Source: a virus. From it: a stretch of DNA of 37,340 nucleotides. The stretch covers positions 1-37,340 of IMG/VR virus record IMGVR_UViG_3300002460_000094. One strand, 5' to 3'. Of this stretch, positions 1 through 5,383 are shown piece by piece (position 1 is the stretch's first letter; each line of letters opens with the position of its first letter). Position numbers and translations under genes: made by a program. Under the pieces are notes generated by a model. The model saw nothing but the letters and a program-made list of their open reading frames with translations. It was not told the origin of the DNA and did no database searches.

Positions 1-57
1 CTCCGCGAACCCCACCCCGTCGATCAGGCCTCCGTCGTCGTCCTCGTCGTTCCTCAT
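1..57 (-). CDS. Partial acidic protein, runs off left edge
   Basis: Only the first 19 codons are in the window. The ATG overlaps the stop of the preceding leftward gene in an ATGA junction (57..54), which supports the start. The visible N-terminus is acidic and glycine-rich (MRNDEDDDGGLIDG). Function cannot be assigned. It appears to be the third gene of a leftward operon driven from the divergent region at 477-505. Confidence 0.55.
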   Translation of the reverse strand, partial: MRNDEDDDGGLIDGVGFAE

Positions 58-140
58 GGGATTCTCCCCTCGGTCCACAGGAGCAGCGCGATCAACGTCC
101 ACCAGAACCCGACGGCCACCGCCCAGATCATGTCCCTCAT
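54..140 (-). CDS. Single-pass membrane microprotein, 28 aa
   Basis: This ORF has a hydrophobic core (AVAVGFWWTLIALLLW) flanked by short polar ends, as expected of a one-helix membrane peptide. Its ATG overlaps the stop of the upstream zinc-ribbon gene in a TGATG junction, and its own stop overlaps the next ATG, so it looks translationally coupled within the leftward operon. A longer ORF in the same frame exists, but the upstream part is arginine/glycine-rich shadow of the neighbouring gene. No family is recognised. Confidence 0.6.
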   Translation of the reverse strand: MRDMIWAVAVGFWWTLIALLLWTEGRIP

Positions 141-457
141 CACCAGCACCGCGGGCACCGCACCTCGGCCACCCACGTCCCGTCCTCCTTCAGGATCGCG
201 TCCACGAACCACCCACCCTCCTCGCGCATCGCGTCCACGCCCTCTGCCCTCGGGTCCGCTCCGCACCCGCCGCACACCACGTCCGACTCGTTGATGATCT
301 CCGCCCGCTCCGGCTCCCGGCTCTGCTTGTCGTGCTCCATGGCTTCCTCCTCGGCCCGCGCGTCGCACAGGTTGTGCGAGCCCGCGGCGTTGAGCGCGCC
401 CGCGTCGCCGCCGCATCGGTGGCAGCGCATCAGATCAAGCCCCGTGTCCCTCTTCAT
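140..457 (-). CDS. Small zinc-ribbon-like protein
   Basis: The 105-residue product has an N-terminal CxxC pair (MRCHRCGG) followed by another Cys, and a second pair set near the C-terminus (CGGCGAD and RCPRCW). This suggests one or two treble-clef/zinc-ribbon units. Start choice: a GTG lies at 472, but the ATG at 457 has an AAGGAGG ribosome binding site at suitable spacing, so I prefer the ATG. It is the first gene of a leftward operon with two overlapping downstream microgenes. Small zinc-ribbon proteins are common in phage early regions, but no specific partner or reaction can be named. Confidence 0.65.
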   Translation of the reverse strand: MKRDTGLDLMRCHRCGGDAGALNAAGSHNLCDARAEEEAMEHDKQSREPERAEIINESDVVCGGCGADPRAEGVDAMREEGGWFVDAILKEDGTWVAEVRCPRCW

Positions 458-476
458 GGCCCCCTCCTTCACCCAT

Positions 477-505
477 CCTGTATCTTATCGCATACTCATT
501 GTCAA
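477..505 (-). promoter_or_regulatory. Candidate sigma70-type promoter for leftward operon
   Basis: On the minus strand a perfect TTGACA lies at 505..500, followed 17 nt later by TACAGG at 482..477, a weak -10 with three of six consensus bases. The predicted transcript start is about 10 nt upstream of the AAGGAGG site of the zinc-ribbon gene. A short inverted repeat GTAT(480-483)/ATAC(492-495) overlaps the spacer and -10. Confidence 0.5.
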
Positions 506-593
506 GCGAAAAGTGAGGACCCCCAGTCTCCCAAAGTGGCGCCTACCAGCTAAACTTTCTCAACTAGATCGCCATACCGCATCATCACCGCAA

Positions 594-615
594 CTGCACC
601 GCACCATCAGTGCAG
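594..615. other. Inverted repeat CTGCAC/GTGCAG
   Basis: A perfect 6-bp inverted repeat (594-599 and 610-615) has a 10-nt spacer and lies 35 bp before the DnaA box. It could be an operator half-site pair or a small hairpin. Low information on its own. Confidence 0.3.
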
Positions 616-649
616 CCAAGTTGTTGATGTCTCCCTGGCACCAATGGAG

Positions 650-658
650 TTATCCACA
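650..658 (+). promoter_or_regulatory. Perfect DnaA box TTATCCACA
   Basis: The 9-mer matches the strongest consensus DnaA binding site exactly. A degenerate copy, TTATCCAAC on the minus strand (693..685), lies 27 bp away, and another TTATCC core is at 714..709 on the minus strand. Together with the A+T-rich iterons at 773-808 this supports a DnaA-dependent origin or a DnaA-responsive regulatory site. Confidence 0.55.
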
Positions 659-772
659 GACAACAGACCAGCCGGTCTGAGGGAGTTGGATAACTCGTGT
701 GTAAGACAGGATAAAACACCATCAAATCAATCAGCCAACTACACCGCACCGGCGGCGTTCGGAAGAGGGAGA

Positions 773-808
773 GTAGATTTAGAGGTAGATTTAGAGGTAG
801 ATTTAGAG
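773..808 (+). repeat. Three tandem 12-bp repeats (iteron-like)
   Basis: GTAGATTTAGAG occurs three times in perfect tandem at 773-784, 785-796 and 797-808. The unit is A+T-rich in an otherwise G+C-rich genome and follows the DnaA box by about 115 bp, the arrangement expected of iterons or a duplex-unwinding element. An alternating GC tract (about 815-826) follows. Confidence 0.6.
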
Positions 809-845
809 AGAGACAGCGCGCGCGCGAGGACATCGCTTTTGAGCC

Positions 846-886
846 CCGCGCTTGGTGCGCGGTCTCTTGAGTGTGTAAGACTCAAG
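846..886. other. Two adjacent perfect hairpins
   Basis: CCGCGC(846-851)/GCGCGG(857-862) has a 5-nt loop, and CTTGAG(866-871)/CTCAAG(881-886) has a 9-nt loop. They are only three bases apart. They could be an origin single-strand structure, a small RNA, or operator sites. There is no U-tract, so neither is a typical intrinsic terminator. Confidence 0.35.
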
Positions 887-935
887 CTTCCTCCAGACAG
901 ACTCCGGGCCGAGGTCGGAACTGGAAGGCGCGGTC

Positions 936-1073
936 CCGGCTCGCCCGGCTTGACCAGCAAGCCCGAACCCCCATCGGTTGTGGCCCACGGGCCATCTCAA
1001 GGCGATACGCCGCGCAAACCCGCGAAAACACTGGTAACGGCCCATAATACCTGTTACGTGCCGGCTCGCCCGG
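936..1073. repeat. Direct 13-bp repeat pair
   Basis: CCGGCTCGCCCGG occurs at 936-948 and again at 1061-1073. Between the copies lie a 6-bp hairpin TGGCCC/GGGCCA (981-994) and an inverted pair GTAAC(1034-1038)/GTTAC(1053-1057). Possible protein-binding repeats of the control region. The motif is G+C-rich, so some chance recurrence is possible. Confidence 0.35.
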
Positions 1074-1103
1074 GAGCAATCTGGCTAAAAACTGTGCAGT
1101 CGA

Positions 1104-1140
1104 GCTCGCGCTGGGCTAGCGTATCCGGCGCTAGGCGAGC
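1104..1140. other. Bulged hairpin in control region
   Basis: CTAGCG(1116-1121) pairs with CGCTAG(1129-1134) across a 7-nt loop. It is extended by GCTCGC(1104-1109)/GCGAGC(1135-1140) with a 6-nt bulge on the left side only, giving 12 potential base pairs. No U-tract follows, so it is more likely an operator or structured RNA than a terminator. Confidence 0.35.
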
Positions 1141-1235
1141 GGAAAGGGGCATAGGCGCCACGATCGACCTCCGAGACGACCCCCACTACCAGCTCGAGGC
1201 AGATCGAGCCTCCTGCGACCAAAAGGCACACCCCC

Positions 1236-1261
1236 GGGGGGGAGGGGCGGGCCCGCGGGGG
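1236..1261 (+). other. Candidate G-quadruplex tract
   Basis: Four G-runs of 7, 4, 3 and 5 bases are separated by loops of 1, 1 and 5 bases, which fits the canonical G3+ N1-7 quadruplex pattern. It lies about 85 bp upstream of the JAMM gene. A hairpin AGATGG(1274-1279)/CCATCT(1286-1291) follows. It could slow polymerase or mark a regulatory site. Confidence 0.4.
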
Positions 1262-1299
1262 CCGTGAGTGGTGAGATGGGGGTCTCCATCTGCCCGCAC

Positions 1300-1339
1300 C
1301 AGGTTTTGCTTTTGCCGCACCGTGTCAACAAAAAACCTG
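1300..1339. promoter_or_regulatory. 8-bp inverted repeat before the JAMM gene
   Basis: CAGGTTTT(1300-1307) and AAAACCTG(1332-1339) form a perfect inverted repeat with a 24-nt spacer, ending 7 bases before the possible GTG start at 1347. The position suits an operator or a 5' leader hairpin. No convincing -35/-10 pair was found here. Confidence 0.4.
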
Positions 1340-1346
1340 TAAGCAA

Positions 1347-1775
1347 GTGAGGATGGGTTGGGGGTTAGGGATTGGGGAGCGTGAGGAGATTCGGGCGCAC
1401 GGGGCTGCGGAGTACCCGTTCGAGTCGTGCGGGATGGTGCTGGTGCGTGACGGGGACGGCGAGCGGGTGGTGCTGAAGTGCGAGAACGTGGCGCGCTGGG
1501 TTGAGAAGGAGTACGTCGTGCATCCGGACGATCTCAGGCGGGGCATGATTCTGGTTGGGGAGGGGTTTCGTTTGGCGGTGATCTACCACAGCCACGTGGA
1601 CGGGCCTGCGACATTTTCCATGGAGGACAGGCGGCGGGCGATACTAGCAGGGGTTCCGCGTCATCCCGAGGTGCTGTACCTGGTGACGTCGGTGTACGCG
1701 GGGGCGGCGATGGAGACGCGGGGGTATCGGTGGTTGGAAGGGTCGAGGTGCTTCGAGGAGGTCGTGGAAGCATGA
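1347..1775 (+). CDS. JAMM (Mov34/MPN+/JAB) metallopeptidase
   Basis: The 142-residue protein has the full zinc-peptidase signature HxH(7)SxxD: H81 and H83 with S91 and D94 (YHSHVDGPATFSMED), plus a candidate catalytic glutamate E26 in PFESCG. JAMM enzymes cleave isopeptide or peptide bonds. Bacterial members act in ubiquitin-like systems, and phage members usually occur in tail assembly proteins fused to NlpC/P60. This one is free-standing and far from tail genes. Start is GTG 1347 or ATG 1353; neither has an ideally spaced Shine-Dalgarno sequence. Codon use is markedly G-ending (GGG, GTG, CGG) while neighbours prefer C-ending codons, which suggests separate acquisition. A counter-defence role is possible but inferred. 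Confidence 0.8.
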   Translation: MRMGWGLGIGEREEIRAHGAAEYPFESCGMVLVRDGDGERVVLKCENVARWVEKEYVVHPDDLRRGMILVGEGFRLAVIYHSHVDGPATFSMEDRRRAILAGVPRHPEVLYLVTSVYAGAAMETRGYRWLEGSRCFEEVVEA

Positions 1776-1838
1776 TTGAGGGGAACGCGGCGCGTCAAAC
1801 AAACGGCGGTTCTCGCTTGTTCCGCGACGTGGATTCTA

Positions 1839-1872
1839 GTCACGCACCGCGTCATACGTGCGTGACGCGGTG
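1839..1872 (+). promoter_or_regulatory. Overlapping, mutually exclusive hairpins in leader
   Basis: Stem A pairs GTCACGCAC(1839-1847) with GTGCGTGAC(1858-1866), 9 bp. Stem B pairs CACCGCGTCA(1845-1854) with TGACGCGGTG(1863-1872), 10 bp. The arms overlap, so only one can form at a time. The element lies in the 139-nt gap between the JAMM gene and the gene at 1915, 42 nt before its start codon. It could be an RNA switch/attenuator or a compound operator. Confidence 0.45.
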
Positions 1873-1914
1873 TGCCTCGTGGAACGTGCGACACTTGGCG
1901 GCGAGGAGGTGGTG

Positions 1915-2391
1915 ATGACCAGGGACGCCACGACCTGCGGTCACCTCGGTCCCGCGTGCGTGCTCTGCGGGTTCTGCCACGCCTGCCACACCTGCCACAC
2001 CGCGCTCCAGCCGGGTGTCCGCCCAGCCCCGGGCTGGGTGGTGCTCTATCTGGCGGGGCTCTGGATCGCGTTTGGGGTCGTGCTCTTCGCTGCGGTGTGG
2101 GCGGTCTCCGCCTGGGGTGGCGAGGCGACGCTCGAGCAGCGGGTCCAGGCGCCGCCTGGGTCCTCGGTGGAGCTCTCGGGCCGGGTCCGGCTCAAGGAGC
2201 CCTTCCGTGGGCGACCGGAGGAGGCCGGGCCCTGCCTCACCGGTATCTATACCGGCCCGGTGGCCGCCGCGCCACCGCTGGTGGACGTCCCGGCGTGGGA
2301 TCCCTTGTGCCCGCGCCTGCGCCTGGCCTGGGCGCTGCTCCTCTTACTGGAGTCAGGCGCGCTCCGCCTGCCGCCGGGGGTCGCGCCGTGA
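1915..2391 (+). CDS. Cys-rich membrane protein, unknown
   Basis: The 158-residue product begins with a dense cysteine cluster (CVLCGFCHACHTC) of repeated CxxC spacing, suggesting metal binding. A strong transmembrane helix follows around residues 40-65 (WVVLYLAGLWIAFGVVLF), then a soluble region, then a short hydrophobic C-terminal stretch (AWALLLLLES). ATG 1915 is chosen because AGGAGG (1904-1909) sits five bases upstream; an in-frame extension to 1858 runs through the hairpin element. Its stop overlaps the GTG of the next membrane gene. No family recognised. Confidence 0.6.
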   Translation: MTRDATTCGHLGPACVLCGFCHACHTCHTALQPGVRPAPGWVVLYLAGLWIAFGVVLFAAVWAVSAWGGEATLEQRVQAPPGSSVELSGRVRLKEPFRGRPEEAGPCLTGIYTGPVAAAPPLVDVPAWDPLCPRLRLAWALLLLLESGALRLPPGVAP

Positions 2392-2534
2392 CACTGGCGC
2401 TCCTGAACTGGACGCTCCTGGGCGTCGTCATCGGGCTGGCGCTCGTCGGGGCCCTGACGGTCGTGTTCGTGTCGGTCGCGCTCCTCAAGATGCTCCGCGA
2501 GGACCGCGCCCGGCGCCGCGGGGCCGCGCGCTGA
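2388..2534 (+). CDS. Single-pass membrane protein, 48 aa
   Basis: Starts at GTG 2388 in a GTGA overlap with the previous stop, indicating translational coupling. One long hydrophobic helix (about residues 9-33) is followed by a basic tail (REDRARRRGAAR), which by the positive-inside rule predicts a cytoplasmic C-terminus. The size and shape resemble phage holin-like or accessory membrane peptides, but no lysin is nearby, so I do not call it a holin. Confidence 0.6.
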   Translation: MTLALLNWTLLGVVIGLALVGALTVVFVSVALLKMLREDRARRRGAAR

Positions 2535-2923
2535 GACCGGGTCCACGCGCGCGCGACGATGGCCCGAGGATCGAGGGCCCGAGCCCCGCGTGGCTGCACG
2601 AGCACGCCGCCGCCCTGATCGCCTCCCTGCGGAGGCACGAGCAGAACGTCCTCCTCGACTTCTACGCCGCCATCCTCATGAACCCGCCCGACGAGACCCA
2701 CTGGCTACAGGCAGCCGACCCACCAACCGCCCGGGGTCCTGAGCCCGTCGTGGGCGAGAGTGACGATCTGGTCCCGACGCTCGTGGACCTCGCGCGGCAG
2801 GACCGCCGCGCGGACTTCGACTTCCTGGCGCGCGCCAACGGCGTGACCCGTGAGACCCTCGATTCGCTGTGGAACAACCTGAAGCGCCGACTCCCACCCA
2901 CGGAGGCTCCCCCATGCGTGTGA
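2531..2923 (+). CDS. Unknown protein with a terminase-like insert
   Basis: An open frame with high GC3 continues from the previous gene to 2923. There is no ATG or GTG near its beginning; a CTG at 2531 overlaps the preceding TGA and is my tentative start (130 residues), while the first ATG (2678) has no ribosome binding site. The oddity is the segment MNPPDETHW (codons from 2678), identical to the terminase large subunit at residues encoded from 7721, with 27 of 28 identical bases. The C-terminal half looks like a small helical domain (TRETLDSLWNNLKRR). Function unknown. Confidence 0.45.
   Translation: MRPGPRARDDGPRIEGPSPAWLHEHAAALIASLRRHEQNVLLDFYAAILMNPPDETHWLQAADPPTARGPEPVVGESDDLVPTLVDLARQDRRADFDFLARANGVTRETLDSLWNNLKRRLPPTEAPPCV
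2677..2704 (+). repeat. 28-bp segment shared with terminase gene, copy 1
   Basis: This segment matches 7720-7747 at 27 of 28 positions; the only difference is C versus T in the Asp codon. Both copies are read in the same frame and encode MNPPDETHW. Confidence 0.7.
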
Positions 2924-3084
2924 TCCTCGCCGTCATCGGCGAGTGCCCGATCACGACCGGCGATCTGCGCGGCTTCCCGCGCGCGGGGATTCCCGGCATC
3001 GAGCGGCTGACGAGCCTGACTGGGTGGCGCCCACGGATCTCACTTGAGGAAGGACTGCGGAGAACCTGGGAGGCGTATCGATGA
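2914..3084 (+). CDS. Small protein resembling SDR epimerase C-terminus
   Basis: ATG 2914 has GGAGG at 2902-2906, and the stop overlaps the next ATG, so it is a convincing gene of 56 codons. Its last 25-30 residues (LTGWRPRISLEEGLRRTWEA) have the look of the C-terminal end of extended short-chain dehydrogenases such as NAD-dependent nucleotide-sugar epimerases, where a 'L.GW.P.isLeeGLr.T..w' ending is typical. The Rossmann part and catalytic YxxxK are absent, so it cannot be an active epimerase. It may be a captured gene tail or a chance resemblance. Confidence 0.6.
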   Translation: MRVILAVIGECPITTGDLRGFPRAGIPGIERLTSLTGWRPRISLEEGLRRTWEAYR

Positions 3085-3728
3085 CCCTCCGCGACTTCCT
3101 CTACTACGAGGAGCCCGGCGTCACGTTGTACTGCGGAGATTGCCGGGACGTGCTGCCGCTGCTGGAGCCGGTGGACGTGGTGGTGACCGATCCTCCGTAC
3201 AGCGGCGGGCGTCCCGAGGGCGAGTTCGCGGTGAGTGGCAACATCGCCGTCTCTCTGCATCTAGCGAGCGAGAAGGCCCCAACGGCGTGCGTCTTCGGAA
3301 CGTCAAGCGGACGCGGGCAGGAGTTCTTGAAGTCGAGCATCCGCGCGCTGCCGCATTCGCGCACGCTCGTCTGGCGTCGGCGCTACATCAACAGCCCGGC
3401 CGCTGGCCCGTGGCGCTGGGATGTAGTGCTGATTCAGGTGTTCGGGCGCGGGGCATTCGGTCGTCCGGGCGAGAGTTCCATGATCGAGACGGACGGCACG
3501 CAGGCCCTCGCGCGCGAGTTCGGTCACCGCGCTCCCGTACCAGTCGAGGTCATGCGCTGGCTTTATAAACCGTTCGCGCCGGGGACGCTGCTTGACCCGT
3601 TCGCGGGCTCCGGGAGTTCACTCGAGGCGGCCAAGGATCTCGGCGGCAAGTGGATCGGCATCGAGATCGAGCCGAAGTACTGCGAGATCGCGGTGAAGCG
3701 CCTGCGCCAAGAGGTGCTCCCGCTGTGA
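3081..3728 (+). CDS. DNA adenine/cytosine-N4 methyltransferase, beta class
   Basis: The 215-residue protein has motif IV DPPY at about residues 37-40 and motif I DPFAGSGSS at about 172-180; this order defines the beta class of amino-methyltransferases. An upstream segment (VTLYCGDCRDVLPLL) matches the usual N-terminal strand of this family. It would transfer a methyl group from S-adenosylmethionine to N6-adenine or N4-cytosine in a target that cannot be read from sequence. The ATG overlaps the previous stop (ATGA). No restriction endonuclease is adjacent, so it is an orphan enzyme, probably protecting phage DNA from host restriction. Confidence 0.85.
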   Translation: MTLRDFLYYEEPGVTLYCGDCRDVLPLLEPVDVVVTDPPYSGGRPEGEFAVSGNIAVSLHLASEKAPTACVFGTSSGRGQEFLKSSIRALPHSRTLVWRRRYINSPAAGPWRWDVVLIQVFGRGAFGRPGESSMIETDGTQALAREFGHRAPVPVEVMRWLYKPFAPGTLLDPFAGSGSSLEAAKDLGGKWIGIEIEPKYCEIAVKRLRQEVLPL

Positions 3729-3922
3729 TCCTCACCGTCCGCCGCATCATGAAGACGCTCGACGCCCTCGAGCACGCGGAGCCCTGCGCCACCCACAGCG
3801 CGGGGGCGCTGGGGGCGTGCTCGCGCTGCCAGCGCGTCATCTGCGTCCTGTGCGAGCGGTCGTGCCCGAACCACCGGAGGGTCCCAGCCACGCCCCCCCA
3901 GGAGGCTCCCCATGGACCATGA
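3725..3922 (+). CDS. Small B-box-like zinc-binding protein
   Basis: Starts at GTG 3725 overlapping the methyltransferase stop (GTGA). The 65-residue product contains C-x2-H, CSRCQRVICVLC and CPNH in succession, a spacing like the B-box type zinc finger found in many bacterial proteins. The gene overlaps the next start at 3912 by 11 bases. Likely a small zinc-stabilised binding protein; partner unknown. Confidence 0.6.
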   Translation: MILTVRRIMKTLDALEHAEPCATHSAGALGACSRCQRVICVLCERSCPNHRRVPATPPQEAPHGP

Positions 3923-4064
3923 CACCCTCGGGCGGTTGCTCGTGCGCGTCGGCGACCCCGTCGTCCACCAGATCCTGACGATGCTGCACGAGCGCGTGAT
4001 GACGCTCGAGGCGGCGCTGCTAGAGGAGCACGAGGTCGATGATGAGGACGACAACGATGCCTGA
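3912..4064 (+). CDS. Small acidic-tailed helical protein, 50 aa
   Basis: ATG 3912 follows AGGAGG (3900-3905) at suitable spacing. The 50-residue product is mostly helical in character and ends in a strongly acidic tail (EEHEVDDEDDNDA). Its last bases form the GATGCCTGA junction in which the next gene starts. No family recognised. Confidence 0.55.
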   Translation: MDHDTLGRLLVRVGDPVVHQILTMLHERVMTLEAALLEEHEVDDEDDNDA

Positions 4065-4290
4065 CGCGAACCCGCTCGAACTCGTGCCGCTGGACGACCT
4101 CGTCGGCGAGCTCTTCCGCAGGAGCGACGTGGCCGTCCTCGCCCTGCTCGTCGATCTCGGCGGCCAGCAGACCCAGGAGCGGCGGATGACCAAGGGGCAC
4201 ATGCGCGTCGCGCAGGGGCTCGCCTTCGGTCTCATGGTCGAGTGCGAAACGACGATCCGACAGAGCTCGCGCGAGGGTTGCGATGCCTGA
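4057..4290 (+). CDS. Hypothetical phage protein, 77 aa
   Basis: Start ATG 4057 lies inside the ATGCCTGA overlap with the previous stop and has GAGGA about 8 bases upstream; a longer in-frame start at 4039 is less well placed. The product has two helical segments (DDLVGELFRRSDVAVLALLV and HMRVAQGLAFGLMVE). It ends in ...CDA with the same GATGCCTGA junction. No function assigned. Confidence 0.6.
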   Translation: MPDANPLELVPLDDLVGELFRRSDVAVLALLVDLGGQQTQERRMTKGHMRVAQGLAFGLMVECETTIRQSSREGCDA

Positions 4291-4498
4291 GCCCGAGATC
4301 CGCTGCTGGAAGGACCCGACGTGGGAGATCGGCATGTCGGCCGGGCGGCGCACGATCCGCCTGATCCTCCACCACCCGGCGACCCATGCGCGCCTGGGCT
4401 CCGGCTTCTTCCCCGCCGACACGCCGGCGGACGAAGCCGCGTCGCAGGCGCGCCTCATCGCGTGGGCCAACGCGCTCGCGCCGGAGGGACGGCCGTGA
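4283..4498 (+). CDS. Hypothetical phage protein, 71 aa
   Basis: Begins at the ATG of a second ATGCCTGA stop/start overlap. The protein is a small mixed alpha/beta type (TIRLILHHPATHARLGSGFF) with a C-terminal helix. It is followed by a GTGA overlap with the next gene. Unknown function. Confidence 0.55.
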   Translation: MPEPEIRCWKDPTWEIGMSAGRRTIRLILHHPATHARLGSGFFPADTPADEAASQARLIAWANALAPEGRP

Positions 4499-4767
4499 AA
4501 TACCGGAAGAAGCCCGTGGTGATCGACGCGCTCCAGTACGACGGGACCAACCATGAGGCGGTCGGCGAGTTCGCCGGGCAGGCCGTGTCGCTGGAGGACG
4601 GCACCCTGTACGTGCGGACGCTGGAGAACCGGCGGTTGGAGGCCGACGTCGGCGACTGGATCATCCGGGGTGTGGCGGGAGAGTTCTATCCCTGCAAGCC
4701 CGGCATCTTCGCCGCCACGTATGAGCCCGTCGCGGAGGTCAGCAGACTCCAGGGTCTCCCGTGGTGA
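4495..4767 (+). CDS. Conserved phage protein of the KKPVVI/GDWII type
   Basis: GTG 4495 overlaps the previous stop (GTGA). The 90-residue product opens with KYRKKPVVIDALQYDG and contains TLENRRLEA, GDWIIRGVAGEFYPCKP and IFAATYEPV. This pattern is widespread in small proteins of unrelated phages and prophages. The molecular function is not established. It marks the region as phage accessory DNA. Confidence 0.8.
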   Translation: MKYRKKPVVIDALQYDGTNHEAVGEFAGQAVSLEDGTLYVRTLENRRLEADVGDWIIRGVAGEFYPCKPGIFAATYEPVAEVSRLQGLPW

Positions 4768-4780
4768 TCCGAGTGCAGAC

Positions 4781-5383
4781 GTGAGCCGTGTCACCTATCG
4801 GGGTCCCCGCCCCGAGCTCGTCCCGTCGCTGCCGCTGCCGGTCGGGGACTTCTACGTGGGCGCGACGACCGACGAGATCCGCGTGATCTCGTGGGCGACG
4901 GGGCGGCCGACCGCGGCGACAGTCTGGAACCACTACCCGCCCGTCCTCCGCCCCGGCGTCCCGGCGCAGATGCCCGCGCTCTTCGCAGTGGGTCTCGCCA
5001 TGATCCGTCGCCGGCCCTCTCCGTGGTTCGAGGTGCGGTTGAGCCGTGGCGAGTGGCGCGAGTGTTGCGCGCGCGTCCCGGGGCTATGGCGCTATAACCG
5101 CCGCATCCTGCTGACGCCCCGCCGCCGACGCCTCTTCCGGGCTCATGTCCAGCGCCAAGCCTCTCGCCGGGGCGACGACCCGTGGTCCGCGCGCCCGCTC
5201 ATCCTCTCCCGTCTTAGGTGGTCCTCCAAGCAGATCGCTGAAGTCTACCTCGGCGAGAGGAAGCCGATGTACGCGAACGGGGAGCTGGTGTACGCTCCTC
5301 CCGGGTGGAAGGAGATCGAGCGACCCGATCCGTCGCCGTTGACCAAGGCCGACCTGAACGACGCGAAGGGGATCCTGCCATGA
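4781..5383 (+). CDS. Hypothetical protein, 200 aa
   Basis: The open frame has consistently high GC3. GTG 4781 is the first credible start after the preceding stop, though the ribosome binding site is weak. The N-terminal half looks beta-rich (DFYVGATTDEIRVISWATG), the middle is very basic (LLTPRRRRLFRAHVQRQASRR), and the C-terminal part contains YLGERKPMYANGELVYAPP. No family recognised. Its stop overlaps the ATG of the Acb2/Tad1-like gene. Confidence 0.55.
   Translation: MSRVTYRGPRPELVPSLPLPVGDFYVGATTDEIRVISWATGRPTAATVWNHYPPVLRPGVPAQMPALFAVGLAMIRRRPSPWFEVRLSRGEWRECCARVPGLWRYNRRILLTPRRRRLFRAHVQRQASRRGDDPWSARPLILSRLRWSSKQIAEVYLGERKPMYANGELVYAPPGWKEIERPDPSPLTKADLNDAKGILP

Larger units (their letters stand above)
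506..1346. other. Non-coding divergent control region, candidate origin
   Basis: About 840 bases separate the leftward operon from the rightward genes. The first 330 bases are visibly more A+T-rich than the rest of the window. The stretch contains a perfect DnaA box, two further TTATCC cores (minus strand near 688-693 and 709-714), three tandem 12-bp repeats, several perfect hairpins and a G-rich tract, each listed separately. ORFs that cross it lack recognisable protein features and do not follow the GC3 pattern of the real genes. The combination resembles a replication origin or a lysogeny/early control region. No tRNA-like T-arm was seen on either strand. Confidence 0.5.

Noticed and set aside
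685-717. Rightward sigma70 promoter TTGGAT-N17-GATAAA
   Set aside because: Only three of six and four of six consensus matches, more than 600 bases from the first rightward gene, and overlapping a TTATCC core. Too weak to annotate.
773-808. CRISPR-like array
   Set aside because: The three 12-bp repeats are directly tandem with no spacers and too short for CRISPR repeats.
1021-1140. tRNA gene in the hairpin-rich part of the control region
   Set aside because: No T-arm consensus, no anticodon-arm geometry and no acceptor pairing on either strand.
644-1267. Open frame of 207 codons across the control region
   Set aside because: It starts in the DnaA box, runs through the iterons and hairpins, has a patchwork Arg/Pro/Ser composition and no ribosome binding site. 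Open frames are frequent by chance at this G+C content.
2388-2534. Holin call for the 48-residue membrane protein
   Set aside because: It has one helix and a basic tail, but no endolysin or spanin is present in the window, and similar membrane microproteins occur elsewhere in it.
3550-4794. 414-codon antisense open frame
   Set aside because: It crosses several short sense genes with overlapping starts and stops; no recognisable motif and no start signal.
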